DNA of 18,199 nucleotides from positions 1-18,199 of the forward strand of contig DATKRK010000055.1 of NCBI GenBank assembly GCA_035532215.1, given 5' to 3'. Shown one piece after another: positions 6,472-15,758 of the stretch. The position numbers and the translations under genes were made by a program. Position 1 is the stretch's first letter. Each line of letters begins with the position of its first letter. The DNA comes from JAICIG01 sp035532215. GTDB lineage: Bacteria > Planctomycetota > Planctomycetia > Pirellulales > JAICIG01. The notes beneath the pieces are model-generated. The model did not search any database, was not told where the DNA came from, and worked only from the letters and a program-made list of their open reading frames with translations.

Positions 6472-7506
6472 ATGGTAAGGGTCGGCATCGTCGGCGTCGG
6501 GTTCATGGGCATGATTCATTACTTGGCCTACCAGAAGGTGCGCGGGGCCAAGGTGACGGCGATCTCGACGCGCGACGAGAAGAAGCTGGCCGGCGACTGG
6601 CGCGGGATCAAGGGAAACTTCGGCCCGCCGGGCGCCCAGATGGATTTGGGAAAGATCGCCCGCTACCCGCAATGGGAAGAACTGCTCGCCGATCCGAAGA
6701 TCGATCTGGTCGACATTTGCCTGCCGCCTGCCATGCACCTGCCGGTAACGCTCGCCGCGCTGAAAGCCGGCAAGCACGTGATCTGCGAAAAGCCGATCGC
6801 CCTGGCAACGGCCGATGCCGCCAAGATGGTTAAAGCCGCCGAGCAAGCGGGCAAGCTGCTGATGATCGGCCAGGTGCTGCCTTTCTTTCCGGAGTACGCG
6901 CACGCCTATCGAATCATCACGAGCGGCAAATACGGCAAACTGCTCGGCGGTCGTTTCAAACGGATCATTTCCGACCCGTTGTGGCTCAAGGACTTTTACG
7001 ATCCGCGGGAGGTCGGCGGGCCGGTGGTCGATCTGCACATCCACGATGCACACTTCATTCGCTTGTCGTGCGGCATGCCCCAGGCGGTGTTTAGCACCGG
7101 CCGCTGGCGAGGCGAGGTCGTCCAATTCATTGAATCGCAATTCCTTTACGAAGGCGGCGAGCTGGCGGTCTCGGCCGCCTGCGGCGTGATCGATCAGCAA
7201 GGACGCAGCTTCACGCACGGCTTTGAAATTTATCTGGAAAAAGCCACGCTCATGTACGACTTTGCGGTGCTCGGGGGCGAGCCGACGGCGAGCATGCCGC
7301 TGACCGTGCTGACTTCTTCCGGAAAGATCGAACGGCCGAAGCTGCGCGACGTCGATGCCTTCGCCGCAGAGCTTGCCGAAGCCGCAAAGGTCGTAACCAG
7401 CGGAAAGCCCTCGCCGTTTCTCGCCGGCGAGCTAGCACTCGACGCGCTTCGCCTGTGCCATAAGCAGACCCAGTCGGTCCGCACGAAAAAGCCGGTCAAG
7501 GTCTAA
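6472..7506 (+). CDS. Gfo/Idh/MocA-family NAD(P)-dependent oxidoreductase
   Basis: The 344-residue cytoplasmic protein has an N-terminal Rossmann fold, with GIVGVGFMG giving G8, G10 and G13, and the family signature CEKPIAL with E106-K107-P108. The substrate domain has GGPVVDLHIHDAHF with D187 and H191, the usual catalytic region. Such enzymes oxidise or reduce sugars and inositols; the substrate cannot be told from sequence. The insertion after the second strand (GDWRGIKGNFGPPGAQMDL) is the same piece found as a relic at 4720-4822. The ATG follows GGAG at a spacing of about nine bases. It appears monocistronic, with a repeat-hairpin after the stop. Length and motifs indicate an intact gene. 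Confidence 0.93.
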   Translation: MVRVGIVGVGFMGMIHYLAYQKVRGAKVTAISTRDEKKLAGDWRGIKGNFGPPGAQMDLGKIARYPQWEELLADPKIDLVDICLPPAMHLPVTLAALKAGKHVICEKPIALATADAAKMVKAAEQAGKLLMIGQVLPFFPEYAHAYRIITSGKYGKLLGGRFKRIISDPLWLKDFYDPREVGGPVVDLHIHDAHFIRLSCGMPQAVFSTGRWRGEVVQFIESQFLYEGGELAVSAACGVIDQQGRSFTHGFEIYLEKATLMYDFAVLGGEPTASMPLTVLTSSGKIERPKLRDVDAFAAELAEAAKVVTSGKPSPFLAGELALDALRLCHKQTQSVRTKKPVKV

Positions 7507-7521
7507 ATGCCTTCGAGCCGT

Positions 7522-7602
7522 GTGGGGCGGCCTTCCAGGCCGTCTCTGACCGACGGCCTGGAAGGCCGCCCCACGTATACCGACGGCCTGGAAGGCCGCC
7601 CG
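7522..7602. repeat. Perfect 23-bp inverted repeat plus extra arm
   Basis: The arm at 7522-7544 (begins GTGGGGCGGCCTTCCAGG) pairs perfectly with 7552-7574 across a 7-base loop. A third copy of the right arm, CGACGGCCTGGAAGGCCGCC, occupies 7581-7600. There is no U-tract, so this looks more like a REP-type intergenic repeat than an intrinsic terminator, though it may protect or end the dehydrogenase transcript. Confidence 0.85.
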
Positions 7603-7953
7603 CGGTATAAACCGAATCTTTAGCCGAAAACGGAGGCCGCCGAACCCCCGCCGCCCGGCATCCGTAACAAAACCGTCAGGCGCTTCCAACCGCCTGACCG
7701 ACACGGCCGCTTGCCGCAGTTTGCAGGAGTCGGACTTTTGCGAACCTGAAGCGACAGGGACGTTTGCCGTGGATGGCGGCGCCTGAGGGCCGGCCGAGCG
7801 ATGGCGTTTATTCCGGCGTCGCGCGGCCCGCAGGCGTTGAATGCGGCGCAGTCCGTTGCGTTCCTGACGACTGTTTCCGATCTGTCGGGCGCTTCCGTTA
7901 TGTGGGTTGCGAAGACGGCGCCGTGCCCGAGCGAGACTTTTTTCGCCAGGCTT

Positions 7954-7982
7954 TTGACCGTCGCCGAATCGTGACCTATATT
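7954..7982 (+). promoter_or_regulatory. Candidate sigma70-type promoter of the S41 protease
   Basis: TTGACC (7954-7959), a 17-base spacer and TATATT (7977-7982) are near-consensus. The predicted leader of about 165 bases contains GC-rich potential hairpins. Confidence 0.6.
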
Positions 7983-8156
7983 GAATTTGCCGGAAGGCTT
8001 GGACCCGCTTTCAGGCAGCGTCAAGAACGTACATCCCGACTTGTTCGGCCGTAGTAAACGGCGCCCGCCGCAATGCCGCGGTACAAAGTTCCTCGCCGGG
8101 ACTGACCCGCGCATCTGTACGCTCCGGTTGGTCGTCCAGTCAACCCGTTCCCAAAG

Positions 8157-9875
8157 ATGCGAGACATCATGCCACGCAGGGTCTGTATCGGCGTATGGAT
8201 GCTTGTTGCGTCCCTCTTGTTTCTCACCCCCTCGGCCTGGGCGCAACAAACGCCCGCCGCCTCGAACGCCGCGGTTTCGGCCTCGGCTCGCGCGGCAGCG
8301 ATCGGCGACTTGCTGAGCCGCGGCCGAGCCTTGGAAAACGAGCGGCGCTGGGGCGAAGCGCTGACGCACTATGAGGAGGCGTTCCGGCAGTATCCTGCCG
8401 AGCAGGATTTGGAGCAGCGGCTGCAAATCAGCCGCATGCACTACGATCTCAGTCGGCGCTACAACGATCGCACGTTCCGCGAGACGATCGGCGCCAGTTC
8501 GGCGCGGCAGGCGTTGGAGCTGTACGGCGAAGTGCTACTGAAGATTCAAACGCATTACGTCGACACGCCCGACTGGCGGCGGCTGGCCGAATACGGCGCC
8601 GCGTCGCTCGAAATCGCGCTGACCGACCCGCTGTTTATCGAAACGAATCTGTCGAACCTGGCCCCCTCGCGGATCGACCATTTCCGGCGAAACCTCCGTC
8701 CGCAACTGAATTTGCAGCAGGTCAACGGCCGGCACGCCGCCCAAGACGCGGCCGCGGCCGCCGCTCGCCTGGGCCGCAGCCAACTTGGACTGCGCGAGGC
8801 CGCGACCGTCCAGGAATTCACCTGCGGGGCGACCAACTCGCTCGACGCCTACTCGGCGTTTCTGACGCCTGGGCAACTGAGCGAAGTCTATTCGCAAATC
8901 GACGGCAACTTCGTCGGGCTGGGCGTCGAGTTGAAAGCCGACCGCGGCGCACTGCTGATCGTCAAGGTCATCGCCGGCAGCCCCGCCGATCGGGCCGGCA
9001 TTCGAGCGAACGATCGCATCGTGGCGGTCGACGGCCGCTCGACGGCCGAACTCTCCACCGATCAAGCGGCCAACCTGCTGCAGGGCAAGGAAGGCAGCAC
9101 GGTCGTGGTCGACGTGACTTCGCCTGGGCAGCGGACTCGCGAACTGCAAATCCGCCGCGAGCACGTCGAGGTGCCGAGCATTGACGACGCCCACCTGGCC
9201 GACGCTGCTAACGGCATCGGCTATCTCAAGCTGACCTGCTTCCAGAAAACTACCTCGGCCGATCTCGACGCCGCGCTGTACAAGCTCCACCGTCAGGGAA
9301 TGAAGGCGCTCGTCATCGACCTCCGCGGAAATCCGGGCGGCTTGTTGAACACGGCGGTGGACGTGGTCGACAAGTTCGTCGATCGCGGCACGATCGTCTC
9401 GACCCGGGGCCGCACGAGCCAGGAAAACTATACTTACTCGGCCCGCGAATCGGGCACTTGGCGGATTCCGCTGGTGGTGCTGATCGACGGCGACAGCGCG
9501 AGCGCGAGCGAGATTTTCGCCGGCGCCATTCGCGATCATCGCCGGGGCACGATCGTCGGCTCGCGCAGCTACGGCAAGGGCTCGGTGCAAGGCATCTTCC
9601 CGTTGAACATGGCGAATGCGGGGTTGCGGCTGACCACGGCCAAGTTCTATTCGCCTTTCGGGCGAGCTTACGCCGGCGTGGGGGTCGAGCCGAATCTCGC
9701 CGTGCCGCACAAGACGGCCCGGTTGAATCTCGACGGCGGGCTTGAGACGCTCAGTCCCGCTGCCGACGACGCCTTGGAAACTGCTTTGGGCGAGCTTCGC
9801 GGCAAGTTGGCCGGTTCGCAGCCAGCCAGCCCCTCGCCGAGCCGCCGCAGCTCTTTGCCCCGGCTGAGCAAGTAG
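8157..9875 (+). CDS. S41 C-terminal processing protease with PDZ domain
   Basis: The 572-residue protein starts with a signal peptide (GVWMLVASLLFLTPSAWAQ), so it acts outside the inner membrane. Residues 51-80 resemble a TPR helix pair. A PDZ domain spans about 250-335 (GLGVELKADRGALLIVKVIA, then SPADRAGIRANDRIVAVDG). The protease core has ALVIDLRGNPGG (384-395), GDSASASEIFAGA with probable catalytic S449, and SYGKG with K474. The 25-residue Ser-Lys spacing equals that of E. coli Prc. Such enzymes trim or degrade periplasmic proteins from the C-terminus. The tail is serine/proline-rich. ATG 8169 is an alternative start that would still keep the signal peptide. Neither start has a strong ribosome binding site. 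Confidence 0.93.
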   Translation: MRDIMPRRVCIGVWMLVASLLFLTPSAWAQQTPAASNAAVSASARAAAIGDLLSRGRALENERRWGEALTHYEEAFRQYPAEQDLEQRLQISRMHYDLSRRYNDRTFRETIGASSARQALELYGEVLLKIQTHYVDTPDWRRLAEYGAASLEIALTDPLFIETNLSNLAPSRIDHFRRNLRPQLNLQQVNGRHAAQDAAAAAARLGRSQLGLREAATVQEFTCGATNSLDAYSAFLTPGQLSEVYSQIDGNFVGLGVELKADRGALLIVKVIAGSPADRAGIRANDRIVAVDGRSTAELSTDQAANLLQGKEGSTVVVDVTSPGQRTRELQIRREHVEVPSIDDAHLADAANGIGYLKLTCFQKTTSADLDAALYKLHRQGMKALVIDLRGNPGGLLNTAVDVVDKFVDRGTIVSTRGRTSQENYTYSARESGTWRIPLVVLIDGDSASASEIFAGAIRDHRRGTIVGSRSYGKGSVQGIFPLNMANAGLRLTTAKFYSPFGRAYAGVGVEPNLAVPHKTARLNLDGGLETLSPAADDALETALGELRGKLAGSQPASPSPSRRSSLPRLSK

Positions 9876-9877
9876 TC

Positions 9878-9960
9878 GCGGCGCCTTGCCGCGTAGCATA
9901 ACGTAGACGCGGCATCCTGCCGCGTTCGCTACGTAGACGCGGCATCCTGCCGCGTTCGCT
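9878..9960. repeat. Hairpin repeats, including a perfect 2 x 30-bp tandem
   Basis: ACGTAGACGCGGCATCCTGC followed by CGCGTTCGCT is repeated exactly at 9901-9930 and 9931-9960. Each unit folds as GCGGC, ATCCT, GCCGC. A related hairpin, GCGGC GCCTT GCCGC, sits at 9878-9892 right after the protease stop. This is a REP-like cluster in the 306-base gap before the MMPL gene. Confidence 0.9.
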
Positions 9961-10082
9961 GACACCGAGTTCCCCCGCTTGCCCCAACGCCGCGAAAGCG
10001 GCAAACTGCCGCGCCTGCGACGGGCGGCAAGGCGGCCCGGCAGTGGCAAGCGGCCGCTTCGAACTTGGTTTCTCTGGATCAA

Positions 10083-10128
10083 AGCGGTAGGATCAGAGGG
10101 CGTCGGCCCGTCCTGCCGCTTGTTTTTT
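10083..10128 (+). terminator. Rho-independent terminator after the protease gene
   Basis: AGCGGTAGGA (10083-10092) pairs with TCCTGCCGCT (10111-10120) through one G-U wobble, with an inner GGGC/GCCC stem in the loop. TGTTTTTT follows directly. It should end protease transcription and separate it from the MMPL gene. Confidence 0.7.
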
Positions 10129-10181
10129 GGCCCGCCCGCATCCTACGCCGCCCGAGAAGATGATTAAGCCGCAGGCCGCCG

Positions 10182-12590
10182 ATGATGTATGAGCGACTGG
10201 GTCGAACGATTTCGCGCCATTGGGCCGCGACGATCCTGGCGTGGATCGGCATCTGGAGCGGGCTGCACCTGATCGCCCCGCGTTGGGACGATGTCACGCG
10301 CGACGGTGATCTCGCTTACCTGCCCGCGGAGATGGTCAGCGTTCAAGGCGAACGCCTGCTCAACGCCGCCTTTCCGCAGATCCGCTCGAAAAGCCAGATG
10401 GCGGTGGTCCTGGCTCGCGACGAGGAACCGCTGACTTCCGCCGATTGGGAGGCGGTTCATCGTCTGGCCGAGCGACTCGGGCCCGACGCCTTGAAGTCCT
10501 TGCCGATCGTCGAGGTCTGGACGCCGCAGACGCCCGTCATCGGCAAAATGCTGGCCAGCGAAGACGGCCGAGCGGCGCTGATCCTCGTGCTGCTGAAAAA
10601 CGAGTTCATGGCGATCGAGAACATCAATTCGCTCGACGTCGTGCGCGAAGTGGTCGAACAAACGCGGTCGGCCGCCGATTTTCCGCGAGGTCTTCGAACG
10701 GGCATTTCTGGATCGGCCGCCATTGGCGGCGATATGCTGGCTTCTGCCCACGAGAGCGTCAAGAACACCGAGGTGGCTACGGTCGTGCTGGTGGTTTTGA
10801 TCCTGCTCGTCGTCTACCGAGCGCCCTTGCTGGTGCTGATTCCGCTGATCGCTATCACGGTTTCGGTCGCCGTCTCGCTCGACGCCGTGGCGCAGTTGAC
10901 CGAGATCAACCGCATCCCTGGCCTCGAGCACGTCGATTTCAAGGTCTTCAAGACGACCAAAATCTTCGTGGTCGTCATCCTGTTCGGCTCGGGCACCGAT
11001 TTCTGCCTGTTCTTGATCTCGCGGTTCCGCGAGGAGCTGGAACGCGGCCGGAGCCAGGCAGAGGCAGTCGCCGCCGCCCTCAGTCAGGTGGGCGAAGCGC
11101 TGGTCGGCAGCGCGATGACGACGATTTTGGGCCTGGGTACGATGCTCTTCGCCGATTTCGGCAAATACCGCAACAGCGGGCCGGCGATCGCGCTGTGCCT
11201 GGCGATTACCCTGGCGGCCTGCCTGACCTTGGCGCCCGCGCTGCTACGGGCCTTTGGACAAGCCGTATTCTGGCCGTTTGGGGTTCGCTTGGCAGGGCCG
11301 AACGCCGCAGACGAACGCAGCCGAACCCCGGCGAGGACGCGGATGACGTCCGTCTGGGATTGGATCAGCCGGATCATCCTGGCTCGGCCGGTCGCCATCC
11401 TGGCGACAAGTTTGTTGCTGTTGGCGCCATTGGCGTACCGCGGGTTGTCGGTCGAAGTGAGTTACGATCTGCTCGAGGAATTGCGGTCGGACCGGCCGAG
11501 CGTGATCGGCACGCGGCTCTTGCGGCGGCACTTCGCCCCTGGCGATACCGGTCCGATCGTGGTGCTGGCAAAACGTCAGGGCGCGCACTTCGACCAACGC
11601 GCAGGCGAACAAGAGATCGCACGGCTGACGAAGTTTCTCTACGACATGCCGGGCGTGGCTTACGTCCGCAGCATCGCCGAGCCGCTTGGCGACAAACCGG
11701 GCTACTCGAATATCTTCAGCCCCGCAGGGCGCCGCAAGCTGGCGGCCAAGAAACATCCGCAAACCAAGGCCATCTATCTCTCCCAAGTTCCGTCGATGGC
11801 GGGCGACGTCGCGCGTCTGGACGTGGTGCTCAAGTACGATCCTTTCTCGGCCGAGGCGGTAAGTCTGTTGGGCGAGATCGACCGGCGGTTGCAGGGCTTG
11901 AGCGACGATCCGCAGTCGCCCTGGCACGAAACCGAGTTCGCCTACACAGGCGCCACGGCCGGCATTCGCGATCTCAAAGCCGTCACGCAAAGCGACCAGA
12001 CATTGATCGAGCGCCTGGTGGTGATCGCCGTGTTGGGCGTGCTGATCTTCATCTTGCGGCGCCCCTTGATCTGCTTGTACTTGATCCTGTCAGTGCTGTT
12101 CAGCTACTTGGTGACGATCGGCGCCACGGAGCTGATCTTTTCCTGGCTGTACAGCCCGTTCAACGGCCTCGACTGGAAAGTGCCGATCTTCTTGTTCGTG
12201 ATCCTGACGGCCATCGGCGAGGATTACAACATTTACCTGGTCACGCGGGTGCTCGAAGAACAGAAGCGATTCGGGCTGCTCGAAGGGTTGCGGCTGGCGG
12301 TGGTTCGGACCGGCGGCATTATTACCAGTTGCGGCGTGATTATGGCGGGGACGTTTTTGTCGATGATGTTCGGAACCTTGCGCGGCATGCTGGAACTGGG
12401 CTTCGCCCTGAGCCTCGGCGTGCTGCTCGACACGCTTGTCGTGCGGTCGATTCTCGTGCCGGCCTTTTTGGCTCTCATGTATCGGCGCGAGGCCCGGAGC
12501 CTTGTCGCGGATCACGTTCACCCCGCGGAAGAGACGATCCGCCCGAGCGGCGCGAGAGTTCCGGTCGAGCGGCCGTTCAGCCCGACTTAA
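10182..12590 (+). CDS. MMPL-family RND-type exporter
   Basis: The 802-residue inner-membrane protein has the two-fold RND layout: a membrane helix near residue 20, a large periplasmic domain (about 35-190), a five- or six-helix bundle (about 197-365), then the same again (helix about 397-420, domain 421-605, bundle 609-768). The proton-relay positions in the fourth helices are GSGTDFCLFLISRFRE (D273, F274) and AIGEDYNIYLVTR (E680, D681, Y682), the MMPL equivalents of the Asp-Tyr pairs. MMPL proteins export lipids, hopanoids or related hydrophobic molecules; the cargo here is unknown. Two adjacent ATGs (10182, 10185) start it with no clear ribosome binding site, and an intrinsic terminator ends just upstream, so it likely has its own weak promoter. 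It converges with the czcA-like gene. Confidence 0.9.
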   Translation: MMYERLGRTISRHWAATILAWIGIWSGLHLIAPRWDDVTRDGDLAYLPAEMVSVQGERLLNAAFPQIRSKSQMAVVLARDEEPLTSADWEAVHRLAERLGPDALKSLPIVEVWTPQTPVIGKMLASEDGRAALILVLLKNEFMAIENINSLDVVREVVEQTRSAADFPRGLRTGISGSAAIGGDMLASAHESVKNTEVATVVLVVLILLVVYRAPLLVLIPLIAITVSVAVSLDAVAQLTEINRIPGLEHVDFKVFKTTKIFVVVILFGSGTDFCLFLISRFREELERGRSQAEAVAAALSQVGEALVGSAMTTILGLGTMLFADFGKYRNSGPAIALCLAITLAACLTLAPALLRAFGQAVFWPFGVRLAGPNAADERSRTPARTRMTSVWDWISRIILARPVAILATSLLLLAPLAYRGLSVEVSYDLLEELRSDRPSVIGTRLLRRHFAPGDTGPIVVLAKRQGAHFDQRAGEQEIARLTKFLYDMPGVAYVRSIAEPLGDKPGYSNIFSPAGRRKLAAKKHPQTKAIYLSQVPSMAGDVARLDVVLKYDPFSAEAVSLLGEIDRRLQGLSDDPQSPWHETEFAYTGATAGIRDLKAVTQSDQTLIERLVVIAVLGVLIFILRRPLICLYLILSVLFSYLVTIGATELIFSWLYSPFNGLDWKVPIFLFVILTAIGEDYNIYLVTRVLEEQKRFGLLEGLRLAVVRTGGIITSCGVIMAGTFLSMMFGTLRGMLELGFALSLGVLLDTLVVRSILVPAFLALMYRREARSLVADHVHPAEETIRPSGARVPVERPFSPT

Positions 12591-12594
12591 CCCG

Positions 12595-12636
12595 CTCTAT
12601 CTTTTGCCGGACACAGCTCTCTATCTTTTGCCGGAC
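12595..12636. repeat. Short direct repeat between convergent genes
   Basis: CTCTATCTTTTGCCGGAC occurs at 12595-12612 and 12619-12636 (24-base period), filling most of the 63-base gap between the MMPL and czcA-like stop codons. It is not a hairpin, so no terminator is claimed. Confidence 0.8.
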
Positions 12637-12653
12637 GAAGCGATCGACGCGAA

Positions 12654-15600
12654 CTACGCCATCGTCGGCGTTCTCTTGGGCGCAAACCAAGGGTAGATCG
12701 CCGGCAACACCAGCGCGGTGAGCATCGTCGAAGTAATCAGCCCGCCGATTACGACGGTCGCCAGCGGGCGTTGGATCTCGGCGCCGGCGGTGGTGGAGAT
12801 AGCCATCGGCAAGAAACCGAGGCTGGCGACCATCGCGGTCATCAACACCGGCCGCAAGCGGACGAGGGCCGTTTCGCGGGCGGCTTCGTGCGGATCGGCG
12901 CCGTCGCGGCGCAGGTGTTCGGCTCCGCTGACCCAGACCAGACCGTTAAGCACCGCCACGCCGAACAAGGCGATAAAGCCGACGCCGGCCGAGATGCTGA
13001 ACGGCATTTCGCGCAGAGCCAGCGCATAAATGCCGCCCGAAGCCGCCATCGGCACCGCCAGAAAGATCAACAGCGCCAGCCGCGCCGAGTGGAAGCTGCT
13101 GTAGAGCAGCAAGAAAATCATCAGCAGCACGATCGGCGTGATGATCGAAAGCCGCAGGCTGGCGGTTTGCAGGTTCTCGAAATCGCCGCCCCAGCGCACC
13201 GTGTAGCCGGCCGGCAGCACGATCTTTTCCTTCAGCTTGCGCTGGGCTTCGTAGACGAAGCTGGCCACGTCGCGGTTGCGGACGTTGACCGAAACGTACG
13301 TCCGGCGCCTCGTGGCTTCGTGATCGACGCCCGGCGGCGTTTCTTCCAGGATCACGTCGGCCAGTTCGCCGAGCGGAATCTGCTGGCCTCCCACCTCGCC
13401 GACCGGAATTTGTTCGAGCAACTCGGCGTTCTCGCGCCACTCTTTCGGGTAGCGCACGATGATCGGAAACCGCGCTCGCCCTTCGAGCACCTGCCCGACC
13501 TCGTGCCCGCCGGCGGTCGAGACTGCGTTCATCACTTCGGCCGCGTCGATGCCGTACATGGCCAGGCGTTCGGGCTTGACCTCGATGCGCAAGGTGGGGA
13601 TGTTGGCCTGGTAGTCGGCCTTCACGTCGGCGGCGCCGGGAATGGCTTGCACGAGCTGCTCGATCTCCTTGGCCTTGCGGCCCAGCACTTCCAAATCGTC
13701 CCCATAGAGCAGGATCGCGACGTCGGCCTTGACGCCCGCGACCAGTTCGTCGACCCGCATCTCGATCGGCTGAGTAAAGCCGAACTTGGCGCCCGGAACC
13801 TGGTCGTTCAATTGCGCCGAAATCTCCTCGATCAATTCGTCGCGGGTTTTCTCCGCCGGCCACTCGGCGACCGGCTTCAGGATCACCCAGACGTCGGTTT
13901 GATGGACGCCCATCACGTCGTTGGCGATCTCCGGCCGGCCGGTCTTGCAGAATACCGTTTTGACTTCCGGGAACTTCTTCAAAATCGTCTCGATCTGCGT
14001 CGACATGGCGATCGAATCCTCGAGCGTCGCGCTCGGCAGGCGGACTGCCTCGATCAGCAAGTCGCCTTCGTCGAGCCGCGGCATGAACTCGGCGCCCAAA
14101 TGCAGTCCCACGGGAATGCCCGCCGCGAACAGCCCGACCGCCAGCAAGGTCGTCGCCACCGGGCGGCGAATGGTCTGAGCCACCAGCGGGGCATAGATCT
14201 TCTTGATGGCGCGAATCAGCCAGACCTCTTTTTCTTTGAGTTTCTTGGGCAGGAACATCTCGGCCAGCACGGGCATCAAGGTCAGCGACAGCACCAGCGA
14301 ACCGGCCAGGGCGAACAGCACGGTCAGCGCCATCGGGCGGAAGAGTTTCCCCTCGGAGCCTTCGAGCGCGAGAATCGGCAAGTAGACGACGCCGATGATC
14401 AATTCGCCGAACATCGTCGGCTTGCGGACCTCGACCGCCGCGTCGCGGACGATCAGGGCGTGCGGCTTGTCGCCGTGTTCGTGCGACAGCCGGCGCATGC
14501 AGTTTTCGATCATGATTACCGAGCTGTCGACGATCAGCCCGAAGTCGATGGCGCCCAGGCTCATCAGGCTGGCGGTGACGCCGGCGGCCGACATCACGTT
14601 GGCGGCGAACAACATCGAAAGCGGAATCGCCAGCGCCACGACGATTCCGGCGCGAATGCTGCCCAGCAGCACCAGCAACACCACGATCACCAACACGCCG
14701 CCTTCCAGCAGGTTGTTGAGCACGGTGCTCAGCGTGCGCTCGATCAGCGTGGCGCGATCGTAGATCACTTCGAGCTTGACGCCGTTGGGCAGCGTTTCTT
14801 CGATCTCCTTGAGCTTGAGCTTGGCCTCGTGGACGACCCGCCGCGAGTTTTCGCCCAACAGCATCATCACCGTGCCGGTCACGGCTTCGCCGCGGCCGTC
14901 GCGCGTGACGGCCCCTTGCCGCACCAAGGGCACGATGTTCACGGTCGCCACGTCCTTGACCAACAGCGGCACTCCGTTCGGCCGGCGGCGGACCACGACC
15001 CGCCCGATGTCTTCGACGTTCTTGAGCAATGCCTGCCCGCGGATGAAGCGCTGCTCGCCGTAATGGACGATGTAGCCGCCGCCGGCGCTGGCGTTGTTTT
15101 GCGACAGCGCAGCGAACAGCTCCCCAAGCGCCAGGTCTTGCGCCGCGAGGCGGTCGGGATCGACCGTCACCTCGAAAGTCTTGTAATAGCCGCCGTGCGA
15201 ATTGACTTCCGTCACGCCGGGCGTTTGCCGCAACTGCGGGGCGATCTCCCACTCCAGCAGCGTGCGCAGCTCCATCGAAGTGTAGCCGGCGCCTTTGACC
15301 TCGAATTGCAGCACTTCGCCGAGCGCCGTGGTCAGCACGCCCAGATTCGGGTTGCCGTAGCCCTGCACGATCCGCTCGCGCGCGTCGCCCAACCGCTCGC
15401 CGATGAGCTGCCGCGAGCGATAGATGTCGGTCCCCTCGGTGAACACGACCGTCACCACGGACAGCCCGAACTTGGAAACGCTGCGGATTTCCTCGACGTT
15501 GGGCAGGCCGTTCATCGTGGCTTCGACCGGATAGGTCACATAGCGCTCGACTTCCAGCGGCGATAGCGCGCCGGCCTTGGTCAGGATCTGCACCTGCACG

Positions 15601-15731
15601 TTGGTCAAATCGGGCACGGCGTCGATCGGAAGGGTCAGCGCGCAGTAAGCCCCGCCCAAGGCCATCAGTCCGACCAGCGCGAGCACGAGCAAGCGGTTTT
15701 CAAGCGAAGCGTCGATCAGTTTGGAGAGCAT
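12654..15731 (-). CDS. czcA: CzcA-type heavy-metal RND efflux pump
   Basis: The 1025-residue protein is a full-length heavy-metal RND transporter, driven by protons and exporting divalent cations from cytoplasm or periplasm. It opens with helix LLVLALVGLMALGGAYCALT and the family signature PIDAVPDLTNVQVQ. The fourth helix reads AIDFGLIVDSSVIMIENC, giving D396, D402 and E409, in line with the D402/D408/E415 triad of Cupriavidus CzcA. This points to zinc, cobalt or nickel rather than the copper/silver CusA type, though the SS in place of GA is unusual. The porter domain has FTQPIEMRVDELVAGVKADV, also CzcA-like. It is last in the operon, after the fusion protein. No ribosome binding site is obvious before ATG 15731, and a stem-loop precedes it. 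Confidence 0.95.
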   Translation of the reverse strand: MLSKLIDASLENRLLVLALVGLMALGGAYCALTLPIDAVPDLTNVQVQILTKAGALSPLEVERYVTYPVEATMNGLPNVEEIRSVSKFGLSVVTVVFTEGTDIYRSRQLIGERLGDARERIVQGYGNPNLGVLTTALGEVLQFEVKGAGYTSMELRTLLEWEIAPQLRQTPGVTEVNSHGGYYKTFEVTVDPDRLAAQDLALGELFAALSQNNASAGGGYIVHYGEQRFIRGQALLKNVEDIGRVVVRRRPNGVPLLVKDVATVNIVPLVRQGAVTRDGRGEAVTGTVMMLLGENSRRVVHEAKLKLKEIEETLPNGVKLEVIYDRATLIERTLSTVLNNLLEGGVLVIVVLLVLLGSIRAGIVVALAIPLSMLFAANVMSAAGVTASLMSLGAIDFGLIVDSSVIMIENCMRRLSHEHGDKPHALIVRDAAVEVRKPTMFGELIIGVVYLPILALEGSEGKLFRPMALTVLFALAGSLVLSLTLMPVLAEMFLPKKLKEKEVWLIRAIKKIYAPLVAQTIRRPVATTLLAVGLFAAGIPVGLHLGAEFMPRLDEGDLLIEAVRLPSATLEDSIAMSTQIETILKKFPEVKTVFCKTGRPEIANDVMGVHQTDVWVILKPVAEWPAEKTRDELIEEISAQLNDQVPGAKFGFTQPIEMRVDELVAGVKADVAILLYGDDLEVLGRKAKEIEQLVQAIPGAADVKADYQANIPTLRIEVKPERLAMYGIDAAEVMNAVSTAGGHEVGQVLEGRARFPIIVRYPKEWRENAELLEQIPVGEVGGQQIPLGELADVILEETPPGVDHEATRRRTYVSVNVRNRDVASFVYEAQRKLKEKIVLPAGYTVRWGGDFENLQTASLRLSIITPIVLLMIFLLLYSSFHSARLALLIFLAVPMAASGGIYALALREMPFSISAGVGFIALFGVAVLNGLVWVSGAEHLRRDGADPHEAARETALVRLRPVLMTAMVASLGFLPMAISTTAGAEIQRPLATVVIGGLITSTMLTALVLPAIYPWFAPKRTPTMA

Positions 15732-15758
15732 GGCAGCGGTTTCAACAAGCTAAGAGAA

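Larger units (their letters stand above)
7507..8156. other. 650-base gene-free stretch
   Basis: No credible gene on either strand. It holds a perfect 23-base hairpin (7522-7574) with an extra half-copy, a smaller hairpin (GTCAGGCG 7675-7682 with CGCCTGAC 7691-7698), and a strong promoter at 7954-7982 giving the protease gene a leader of about 165 bases. A long minus-strand open frame here also overlaps the protease gene and looks like chance. Confidence 0.65.

Noticed and set aside
7675..7698. 8-bp hairpin GTCAGGCG/CGCCTGAC as dehydrogenase terminator
   Set aside because: It has no U-tract and lies 170 bases after the stop, so it is not called a terminator.
7620..8441. 273-residue minus-strand frame in the gap before the protease
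   Set aside because: It runs antisense into the protease signal peptide region, has no recognisable domain, and overlaps a strong promoter and hairpins.
9878..9960. CRISPR-like short repeat array
   Set aside because: There are only two exact units, directly abutting with no spacers.
8535..10082. 515-residue minus-strand frame opposite the protease
   Set aside because: It is antisense to the S41 catalytic core and contains translated tandem-repeat units at its N-terminus.
10445..12721. 758-residue plus-strand frame inside the MMPL gene
   Set aside because: It is a +1 shadow of a protein with clear membrane helices and motifs. The alternative is Arg/Gly-rich and featureless.
12771..15566. 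931-residue plus-strand open frame opposite the czcA-like gene
   Set aside because: It is entirely antisense to a well-supported RND pump, and its His/Asp/Gln/Arg-rich composition is the usual antisense artefact of high-GC genes.
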